This document shows, piece after piece, positions 20,586 to 32,500 of a stretch of DNA of 64,000 bases; positions within the stretch are counted from its first letter, which is position 1; each line of letters opens with the position of its first letter. This DNA comes from Simmondsia chinensis. Its lineage: Eukaryota > Streptophyta > Magnoliopsida > Caryophyllales > Simmondsiaceae. Under the pieces are notes generated by a model, which was not told the origin of the DNA, did no database searches, and saw only the letters and a program-made list of their open reading frames with translations. The translations under genes were made by a program, and so were the position numbers. The DNA lies in the NCBI GenBank assembly GCA_018398585.1, contig JAGTTD010000015.1, positions 28,043,478 through 28,107,477 on the forward strand, written 5' to 3'.

Positions 20586-23500
20586 ATGGCTTCCTCTTCC
20601 TCTTTAACCCACTCATTTTCTCCCTCTAAATATCTTTCTCTCTCTTCATTTTTCTTCTCTACTTCTCATCTTTCTCAAATTCACTTTCAATTGAAGTACT
20701 ACGGGCCAGACATAATCACAAGCAACCGATTGGGGTCCCTAAATTGTACAATTCTTCAAAGACGATCACATGTATAGTTTCTTACTTTATTTTTGTAATA
20801 ATTAATAAGTTCTATGATTAGTATTTCTGTTGTTGTTAAAAAGAAATTTATATATGGAAGGCCTTGCTTAAAATATTTGATTTTGGCCCTGAAAATGTCA
20901 GGACCGGTCCCGGAAATACCCTTGTAAGAGCAGACCCAGTTTCTTCACTCTTTGTACAGCATATGAAGTGGGTGGGGGGTTCCCGGACTCAGATTTTGCG
21001 GCGAAAGATAAAGCGCCGCGAAATAGAGAGCAATTTGATGAGAAATTGGAGAATTCGGCACAGTATGAAGCCATGCTTAAAGGGGGTGAACAGGTTACTT
21101 CTGTTCTTCAGGAAATGATCACTCTTGTAAGTTCTTCCTTTGTTTTTAGATACAGTTCTTTTGTATGATTTCGACGCTTTTTTGTGTTGGATTTCAGTTT
21201 TGTTGAAGATTCAGCTGTGTTTATGTACATGGATGTGTTAAATTTCAGAGGGCCTTTGTGCCCGACCCACGGAGTTGGCATACATGAGATTCACATATAA
21301 GCCTGAGTGTAGTTTGATCCTAAAACCAATTGACATTAGATGGATTGACCTGCTAGATTTATATATTGATCTCTTTTCTCTCGCTACTCCAATGTGAGAT
21401 TCTAGTATACTCATATATGGAGTCCTCAACAGCCCGTGCAATAGGGTTCCCTCTTTCTCTTGGTTCAGCTTGGTTTAAGTCCAACTATCGCAATTGTTTA
21501 AGTTATTTGGTGAAAACTCATGCTTAGTTTTATGATCTTACATTACATTTATTACACAATAAAGGAGGTTTCAATCCTAGAACTGATTGGCAATGTGTAG
21601 AGTTGCTCCCTTGATATATAAATTAGTATTTTATCTCATTTCCCAGTGTGATGCTGTCAGGTCCATTACACTCCGCATCTCACTTCTATGCAAGTTGCCT
21701 TGACCCTCGATACCAGTCCTGGGTGAACACTACAATTTAGGTGTCACCATCTGCACTTTATGAACTTGGGTTTGCACTATCTAGTCTCAGGGGAACACTG
21801 CAATTCTGATGTCACCACCTCGCAATGGGCATGGCTTCGTAGGAGAGTATCCTCTAGTCTCGAGCAAGCATTGCAATATTGACGACACCATTTGAGACTC
21901 GGGACATGGGGCTTAGTGGCAATTAACTTTGTAACATGTCACACACCAGTCCACCATAAGACCGTTAGGTGACATTGGCCCCCTATACGACCAGTGAACG
22001 ACATTGACCCCCATAGGACTGGTAATTCATGGTGCAAGATCGATAGCTATGATACCAATGTTTCACCCCAAAAGATTTTCCATCCCAAAATCAATTTGCA
22101 ATGATGGAGTAGCTCCCTTAGTATATAAATTAATATTTTTTCTCATTTCCTATTGATGTGGGGATTGTATCACTATCGCACAAAACCCTATTGGACTTGA
22201 GGTGTGTATATTGCATATATATACTGTTGTTATAATATAAAGTCATATCTATAGCTGATTCATTGATATATTCATGATTATTAAAATCCCGATTCGAATC
22301 TTAGAATCTTATGACTCTATGATTCCACAATTGTCGATAGATCTGAATCTTAAGTAGAATCTTAATTTTGTTAAATCTTACGATTTATTGATATTACATG
22401 AAATTAACTGATAGAATTGTAATATGATTTTACGATTCTATCAATCCGACCTCGATTCTACCAATGTATACAAATAAAAAGTTAAAACATAAAAATCAAG
22501 CATATATTATAAACGAACTTGTTTTATTGGCTTAAAATAAAGAAAGTTAATTAAGCGTTCCTATACCTTCAAGAAACTTGACATTAAGTTTTGTTTTAAT
22601 TCTTAACCTTAATATAAAATTCAATTAGTAGCATATTACAGTATAAAATGACACATCTATGTTGCATGATAATAGTTTTATCATATTTGATTATATTTCT
22701 TATATATACTCCATGTAAGTTGAGGTTTTATTAATAATTTTTGAACTATAACTAATATTAATACTAAAAACAATTATATTATACATTTAATAGAATCTTA
22801 TGATTCTCAATTGGATTTTACGATTCCGATTCTAAAAGCCCCGTACCGATTCTACGTAAAATCCTGATTTTAACAACCTTGGACATAGTATCGAATCATT
22901 ATTGATTAAGAGGTCATGAGTTTGAAACCTACAAGGCTACAACCCCCACTATGAATACTAATACAATCTGCACATGGTAGGAGGGGGTTTGTGCACTATT
23001 TATACTTCAAGCACAACGGGCATTCATGTGAGGGAATATGGTAGAATATAAAACTATTTCTGCATCTTCACTTTCAGTCTAAGCTTTTGCAATAGTTGGT
23101 TCACTAACAACTGCTATACTTATAGCTTTTCCTTAAGTTTAATTAGTATAATAATGGGATATGAATTTGAGACATTTAAGTTAAAGTATCATGTCAAAGA
23201 ACAACCTTCTAAAAGTTAAGCTGTTAGGCGAATGCTTGGGAATGATTTTGTATTCTAAGTTCTAACAATGTTTTGCTTTGAGGCTTAGGTTTATTTATTG
23301 AAATTCCTTGCACAATTGCATATGACTTTGCAACCCTTCAACCGTCAAACCCTTAATCCCTTAAACCCTAATGAGTGAACCCTTGTGTTGATTCCCTCTT
23401 TTGGTGACACTTCACAAGGTTGTGAGTTTCTTTTGATTATAGAGTGAGTGTAGCATCTTGCTTCAAAACATTACTCGGCGGGTTCCCTGTAAGCAATCAT

Positions 23501-26500
23501 CAAATTTGAGATGACATTGAAATTAATGAAGATGGAGGGATGGAACGTGGTCCATGCTCATGACTACAGGTGTAAATGAGCCAAGTCGAGCTGATCATTC
23601 CTTGTTTGAACTCTTATGGAGCTTTTGAACCTTTTTTCGAGCTTAATTTAGTAAAATTTATTGTGTTCAATACTTGGTTCGGCTTGGCTTGTTAGCCGAA
23701 TCAAGTTGATTCGAGCTCATTATCGAGCCAAATCAAGCTCACAACCAAGTCAAACTTGCTATCAAGTCAATCTTGCTACTGAAATTAAGCCATTCGAGTC
23801 ACTGTTGAGCCATTATCGATCCATTTTTGAACTGATAACAACTATTAACAAGCTCCTGTTGAGCCATTGCCAACATGTTCATGAATGTTAAATAGACGAG
23901 CACCTCCTTGTTTGAGCTAGACTCTTTTAAACTTATCGAGCTTGCTTGAACTTGACTTGATAAGCTATCAAGCTCACATAAAGAACATGAATGAACTATA
24001 ATCGATTTCTTACCCGAGTAGTCGATCGAACTATTTGTTTACAGCCCAACTCATGACCTTGGGGCCCAGCACTAGAAAATGGTATTTTGCATCAGAATCA
24101 CAATCTCATGTTGTATTAGATAATATGATAATTTCTAGTCTTCATGTCAGTTTTCTAGTGAAGAACCTTGTCATTTACTTTACTGTGTGGCTGTTCTTCA
24201 AAATGGCAAGGAAAAGGGTCATTGAATATCTTAAGACTGTTTTTCCTCCTTCGAGTTGCTTGCTGTAATTAATTCAAAGAACAGAAATATGCGATGGTTG
24301 GACATCAAATTGTATATAAATTTTCTCCTTCTCTCTTTGATTTTTGATTACAGATTCTTGGGTATTTTATGCCTCAAACCTTGTTTTGGCGGGAGCCTCT
24401 TTGAGGCACTGAGTTGTATTCTTGGGTATTTTACATAAAACTACCGTCAAAGTTTAAGTATTTTCAATCACTTACATTAACGTCCGTTAGTAACTTATAA
24501 TTATGTGTGGGTTACCCGTGTGATTTTGTTTAGATTATATATAAAGTCAGGAAAAAGATAAAACATGTATGTTTTAGCTCAGTTGATAAAACATCATCCT
24601 GTTAAGGTGGCTTTATATGCAGGTTCAAATCTCTACACACACAAGCATGAATTGGGATTCAAACATGCACATAGAGACCATTTAAGAGTATATTGCTTTA
24701 CCAAGTGAGCTAATACTAACATGTGTGTTTATCCCCCTATTTTTGTATAAAAAAGGTAAAATTACACTTGTAGCATAAACGGGAAACTACGGTATCAATA
24801 TAGGTGGTTAATTGGGAAAAAAAAAAAAAGAAAAATTAAACTTTCAAAGGTGGTTTTTTAAAAATGGAAAAGTTGTGGTAGTTAAAAAAATAACTACTTT
24901 GTATAAAAAATGTAACATTACACGTGTAACTTCAATCAGAAACTACAGCACTAACGTAAGTAGTTGATTGAAATTATTTAAACTTTCAAAGGTGGTCTTA
25001 TGAAAAAATGAAAAGTTGTGGTGCTTAAGTGAAAAATGACTGCTTCTGGTAGTAGTTTTCTGCAAAAACCCTATAAAATTTATCCTTTTCCAGTGATTTT
25101 TGATTATAGATTCTTATATATGTCAAATGCTGGTACAGCTTGAGGACATGAACATGGATGAAGCGTCAGAGGAGGTAGCAGTGGAGTTGGCGGCACAAGG
25201 AGTAATAGGGAAAAGAGTAGATCAAATGGAGGCGGGTTTCATGATGGCTTTGGATTACATGATCCAACAGGCTGACAAAGACCAAGATGACAAGGTACTT
25301 GAGTAGATTAGTCACCCATTTTTTTTCCTTTTCTTTTCAATTTGGTGAATGTTTGGGCCAACTTACGTGCCTCGACTACTCCCTGGGTTGTATGCACTAC
25401 TCGCTTGTGCTCTATATGGTAAGTGGGTAAAAGAGGGTGGAAATGGAGAGGGTAAGGGGTTATCCTACCCTTATTTGAGTATGTTTGATAAACAAGGGTA
25501 ATGGTAAAGAGAGGTAAATATGTTATCCTTGTTTGACAATTGGGTAAAAGATTAAAGATAAAGAGAGTTATAACTAAGTACCTTTCTCTCTTTACTCCCC
25601 AAATTGAACAGTAAAGAAAATGGGGGTGCCAAAATAGGGGTAATGATTTATCCTTTATTACCCTTATTACTTTTTGCCCTATTATCAAACATGGAGTTAG
25701 AAGTTTTTCTGTGTGCAACAGGTTAACTTGGGTTTCACAGCTCCGATGAGTTTGCAACCATTTCAGAGATATATACTTACACTGTCTGTTAACTTTGTTA
25801 ATTATAGTACGAGAAAGGTATTTTCTTGGGGTGGTCGAAATAGAACAGTGACTTGCAACAAAATTGAAAATTGGCGATGAGCGTATCTCCGATCTATTTG
25901 CCTGTCTTCCATATTTCAGCTCCTTTTGATGCTGTTACCGTGTTTTTTACATTAAGTGACAGAAAAATGGCCTAAAACTTTAACTTCTTGTTTGGCAATA
26001 GGGTAAAGAGCGGGAAAAGGTAATCGGGATCATTACCCTTGTTATCTCTCATTTTCCCCCATTTTCTTTGCCCTCCAATTTGGGGGTAAAGTGGGGAAAT
26101 GTAAAAATTTGGATGATTTTACTCTTATTTTAACTATAATTTTATTTACTCTTACCCTTTTACCTAATTTCCAAACAAGGGCAACTTATTTACCTTTTTT
26201 TACCCTTACCCCTTTGCCCAATGGTCAAATAAGGGCAACCCATTTACCTCTCTTTACGCTTACCCTTTTTACCCTTTCCCTGTTTACCTCTCTCGACTTT
26301 CCTATACCCAGTTGCCAAATAAATCATAAGTGATTGATATAATGTAAAATATGTTCAGTGTTCACTCTTTGGTTACCCCTTAAAATCTCAAACTTGATAT
26401 AAAAAACACCAATGACGTCAAAAGATGACGCTCAAAAACTCCAGATATTTCCCTCATCTTTTCCCAGATTCTAGCCCCTGAATTTGCAGAAGAAAAAAAA

Positions 26501-29500
26501 GGCTATTTGACTTTAGAAGGCTTGACTGATTTGGACTTCAAAGAACTGAATGTGATGAAATTGGTTTCAACGGACAAACTTGTTAACAAATTCCTCATGC
26601 TATTAGTTTGAGTGGCTTCATGTGCTAACGCTAATGCTTCGTTGTTACCTTCATGTGCTAACGCTAATGGTTCGTTATTGACATGAAAATAGATTTGGGC
26701 TTCTGATAACGTTAATGGTTCGTTGTTAACCTGAAAATAGATTCAGGTAAATTGCTACTTATTGCCATTGTATGTTTTCAACCTCCTGCATTTTTTTTTT
26801 ACAGCCAAAGGAAGCCACATGGGTTGTATAGGGAGTAGACCTCCCCAAATCCCCTTAAACACCTCTCCTTAAAGGATGAAGGCGGAATTCAATCTTAGGT
26901 TGAGACTTTATCAGTTGAACTAGCTAACACGTTCTTTCAACCTCCTCCATAGTTGCTAAAGTTTGTTCTGCTTGTCTTTGTTTGACCTGACAAATTTTCA
27001 ATTTACCCTTTTGAACGTTGCCTTTTAGCTTGTCACCAGAGATGTCACCATCACTAATGATCTTATAATACTTTTTAGAAATCGATATTCTGTATTTATC
27101 ATTTTCTAATATATATTAATTTTTTTCTTGTCAGCGCAAGTCACTCCTGGAGGTAATTAAGGAGACCGTATTATCCCACCTTACAAAGAAATGCCCTCCA
27201 CACGTGAGCATTGTTTTTTAATTTGCATTATTGTCAGTTTTGTGTGTTTAATCATGTGTATTCTCAAGTATGGAATCAAATCGTGGTTTGCGGATGCTTA
27301 ATGGTCGTGGTGTCACGAAAGTGGGTCCTTGTGGATATTACATAATGTAATGTGTTGTGTTGGGCCTATGTGTGAAGCCTGGTTTAATGTGCCTTATGAA
27401 GTTGGGGATTCCAATCCAGTTTAGGTGCATAGCACATCAGGATGTTATACTTATTGGGCTAGTGAGAGTTATGTACCACAAAGTTGCCTCTTGTATTATT
27501 ATCAAAAATAGTGAAATTATTTTGCTCCCCCTAGATATAGGCTCCGACTGAACTATATAAATTCCGGTGTTCTTGATTTTACTCCTCAATCCCCTTTTAT
27601 TTGTGATTGCTATTTCGACTTAGGTTTAGTGTTTGTGGGTGGTCCCAACATTGTGCCAATCGCATAAGGATTTTAGGGAACATAAATTGTTTTAAACTTT
27701 ATTTTTGCAGATAATGGAATATCCGTACAATTATTAATCTTTATGCCCCTGTCATAGTTTTTACCATATGAATACATTTAAGATACTCCTTAGTCAACTA
27801 AATACAACATATAACTTGCAAGATATATGCGTTATAGGGACTATTACAAAAGGACATTATGTAACTGCTTGTATTTGATTCTATGCTTTCGAGTATCATT
27901 ATTTATATGGGAGTTACCATGTTATATCATGTAGGTGCAAGTGATTGGACTGCTATGTCGAACTCCACAGAAGGAGAGCAGACATGAATTGTTACGTCGG
28001 GTTGCTGCAGGAGGTGGGGAATTTAAAAGTAAAAATGGCACAAAAGTTCATCTGCCGGGTGCAAATCTGCTTGATATAGCCAACCAGGCTGATGATTTAT
28101 TGGAGGTGATTTTTCAATTTAATTTACTCTTTTAAACTCGTCGAGTTATTTACACCATTGGTCCTTGATTTTGTTCAAATTGGGTCGTCCTCTTTTCTTT
28201 TGTTCAAAACATACAACATTCCTAGTGTCCCAAGGGCTCCTGCCTAAATAGGTTTGGGGGGTGGATGTATGCAGTCTTCTGCCTTGAGGGTACCCTGAAG
28301 GGTGGCTGTTTTTGAGAACCCCCAACCTGAGGGGTGCAACACGAGGACTTCCTAGGAGGTCACCCATCTTGGTACTACTCTCGCCCAAGCACGCTTGATT
28401 TCGGAGTTATAATGAGATCCGGTGCTTGCGTATTGGTACCCTCTTTTGTTCAAAATGGTTTCTAATATTTGTAATTTTGTTCAAATTAGTCCCTCATCCT
28501 TTTTTGTTTAAAATGGTCTCTATTATTTTATTTTATGACAAATTGGTCCTCCATTGGTGACCGAAATTAGGTTAAAATTAAAAAGATGAAGGTATTAATT
28601 TTGTCATAAAATAAAATATTGGGAACCATTGTGAACAAAAGAAAAGATGAGGGACTTATTTAAACAAAGTTATAAACATTAGAGACCATTTTGAACAAAA
28701 GAAAAGATGAGGTATCAATTTGAAGGAATTTAAAAACATCAAAGATCAACGGTGTAAAAGAATGCATGGAGAGGAAGCGTTCAAAAATAATATCATTTCC
28801 AGTCATTGTCTTACATAGAGCTCAAATACTATGCTACCCTTGTGTAATCAGTGTACATGAGGGGACAATAGTTCCTGAATATCAGGGTCTTAGAAAGAGA
28901 TGGTAGCAAACTCTGTGGATGGGGACATAGTTACTTCGTTTTCCTTCTACTTGAAAGTATCCATGTGGGAAAATGATACTTGGACATTGGTAAATGACAC
29001 TTGCACACTTGAAATTAGACCAATAATAGCCCAGTTTTTTCCTTTAATATCCTAGGAAAACATAATGAAACATGTTGGGGACTCCACATGTGAGTGTAGT
29101 ATAAGAATCCCATATTAGAGTTGTGAGAATGAAGAGGTCAATATATAAGTCTTATGGGTTACTCTAACTATTGCCAATTGGTTTTAGGATGGAATTCACT
29201 TGGTTTTATATGTGGACCTCGTATGTTCCAACTCCGTGAGTCAAGCCTAAAGGGCCCGGTGAAATTTAACATGGTATTAAAGCGGGTGGATGATCTTGGA
29301 CTCTTGTTTGATGCACCGTGTCCTCGTAAGGATATGTGCATTTGTGTTGGTGCTCTGAGGGCATCTCCACTATGTTCAATCTAATTGGATTGGAGAAAGC
29401 GAGAGGTGCGATTAAGTGAGACTCACTATGTGAGGGGGACTGTTGGGGAGTCCACATGTGAGTTTAGTATAAAAATCCCACATTGAAGATGAAAGCGATC

Positions 29501-32500
29501 AAAATATAAGTCTACTAGGTACTCTACCTATTGCTAATTGGTATTAGGGTGGAACTCTACTTGGGCTTATATGTGGATTTCATGTGTGCAACCTTCGTAG
29601 GTCCGGGCCTAAAGGCCCAAAACATAAGCAAGGCGTGAAGGCACTACTTTGATGGTTATTTTGACGATGCATATGTTAAATCTGCAAACGATTCTGGAAA
29701 AACCCAATGACTGTCCCAGATGCCATGACTCAGAAGCTTTTTTGCACATTAATCCTCTTTTATTATCGTCTTGCTCAATGAAATCATTTGACAGACCATG
29801 GAGACCCGACCGGTTGTACCTGATCGTAAGCTGCTTGCCAGGCTTGTTCTTATCAGAGAGGAAGCTAGAAATATGATGGGAGGTGGAATACTCGATGAAC
29901 GAAATGATCGCGGTCTTAATACGCTTCCTGAATCAGAGGTCTGCCCAGTTCTCAAATCTCCACTTCTTATGTCTGAGAATGATGTTTGATAGCTTGGGTT
30001 TTATATGGTGTAGGTTATTATAGCTTTTCCTAAAGATAGTGGGTATGTTCCAGATCTGTTGAGAGTGTCCTTTTGATCAAATTCCATTGACTAAGAAAGT
30101 AGAAAGTTGTCAAAAATTTATCTTTCTGCAACTAAGATTGCAATTGTATTTGGAAAGAGAAAAATGCGAGGATTTTTAAAGACAATGCATGGATTTCACT
30201 GACATAACCATGGTTGAATTGTTGAGGATCCGAACGAACCTAAAACAACGCAAAATGCAATAAGAAAAAGAAACAAGACGTAAAATTTGTGTGGTTCGTC
30301 CAATTGTGCCTATGTCCACGGAGTTGATGGGATTTTTACTATTTTTGGGGACAAATTTTTTTTTTTGTTGCTCACACACATCTCTCAAACCCCGAACAAG
30401 GGTTTTATAGTTACACAAGGGAACCCTAATCCGCCTCAGAATGAATCTTCAAATGTGCCTGGGCCTTAAACAATCCCCCCAAAGTTTTTCATTGGGTCGA
30501 TACTCTACTCCGTGGGCATTATGACTCATTACAATATATAAAAAGCCAGGCTCCACATAGGAAGCCCAATACTACAGGGCCTTATCTTATTACCTTTTCA
30601 CTTGACTTTGTTTATTAGCTATAGATGTTATTGATGACATTTTACATGACGACTACTTACGTTCTTTCTTTTTAAATAATATTTCTTTTCGATCAAAATA
30701 AATTATGTCTTCCGATGGTCAAGCATCACGATTTTTCTCATTGTTTTGCAGGTTAATTTCTTGACCAAGCTGGTTGCGTTAAAACCGGGAAAAACTGTCC
30801 AAGAGATGATAAAGAATGTAATGCTAGGTCAAGATGAAGGCTCAGATAATTCATCTGGTGATGAGGAAAATAGCACTGGTAGCGCTCGGGGAATTACAGG
30901 AAGAGTGAGTATTCTTTTTTGGAAGAAAAAGTGTTTTTTCAAACCACCTTCAAAAATAGTTATTGTTCACTTAACCACCACCACATTTCTATTTTTTGGG
31001 AAACTACCTTTAAAAATGTGAGTATTTTCAATCAACCGCCTACATTAATGTTATATGAATTTAATTTGGGTCACATGTGTGAGTTTCCTTAAAATCAATA
31101 AAAACATAACATATATTGAATTTTAGCTTAGTTGGTAAAGCATTCTATTGTCAAGGTGGCTTCACGTGTAGGTTTGAATATTTGTATTTGTATACAAGCA
31201 TTAGGTTCGAACATAACCATAGATAACATTCGAGAGTATATTGCTTTACCAAGTGAACCGACTCCAATATGTGTTTATATCCTCATTTTTCATATAAGAA
31301 AATGTAAAATTACGCGTACAGCCTCAAGAGAAAACTGACGGAGTTAATGTAGGTCGTTGATTGAAAGAACTTTGAACTTTTGAATGTGGTTTTGGGAAAA
31401 CTGAAAAGCTATGGTAGTTAAGTGAAAAATGATTACTTTTGAAGGAAGTTTTCTGAAAAAGAAACCCAAAAAATAAAAATACCTGTGATTGCTGATGCCG
31501 TTTTATTCATTGACTGAACTTGAATGCTTGCCCAGGAAAGTCTTACTGGGCGAAAACCGCTTCCAGTTCGTCCTGGGATGTTTCTTGAGACTGTTTCTAA
31601 GGTAAATTTGTTAACTTTCTCCCTTATTGATGTCTTGGGCAATGTGTCTAGATGTCAGACTCGGGTCTTTTTTAAGAGCACAGACAAGAGTTCAAGTGTT
31701 GTACCAATAATAAAGTGCAGATAAGAGTACAACGACAACAACCCAGTGTCTCATAGAAGCTCCCGCCATAGCAAGGTCTGGAGGGTAAGATGTATGTAGT
31801 CTTATCCCTTCGGAATGCTACCTTAGAGAGAGGCAAAATATTTGGGAAATATAGATGAGAAAGACAGTGATAAGATATCGGTGAACACTTCTTCTTAATA
31901 TTTATCCTTGTACTGTATCTCTGATACTGGTTTTCTGGGATTTGTAGGTATTGGGAGGAATATATGCTGGAAATGTGCCTGGCATCACTGCTCAACATCT
32001 AGAATGGGTAAGGTTCCTCTTTCTCACATGACATAACGACAGTTAATAAAGGATTTTGAGCTAATTGTTGCGCGATTGACTGTTACATAACAATAATTTT
32101 GTAACAATCTCTATCAAGCATGCAAGTGCTATAGCTAATGAATGTACTATTATCAAAGGAACCGACTGTTTTAAAAGCTTAAGCTGATGGGACAAGGACC
32201 AAAACATGAATGTTTTTATTCTCTAACATGCCTCTTCATACAAATGACAATTGGCCTTGAAGTGTCCACCCATATTTTATACTTGAAATATATTAATATT
32301 TAGAGTAGGGGTTATTGGGATTTGAACATGTGGCTTGGTCAATAAGGTTATGATATTTGATACCCAAGAATGGTTTTATTTATAAATGTATTCATATGTT
32401 AACGACATCAAAGGGATACGATAAATTAATGATTGTATAACTAATTTAGCATACATAGTTCTCAAAAATAACTTACATTCCCATTAAAAAAAAACTCTCT

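Noticed and set aside
20864..21118. Alternative frame across exon 2 of the ten-exon gene (starting from the other reading frame)
   Set aside because: Using the acceptor at 20900-20901 gives a phase-0 join to exon 1 and continues in the conserved frame to exon 3; the alternative frame has no matching downstream exon.
24576..24632. tRNA gene candidate (and the similar 31124-31180)
   Set aside because: A- and B-box-like motifs are present but the acceptor, anticodon and T stems do not pair.
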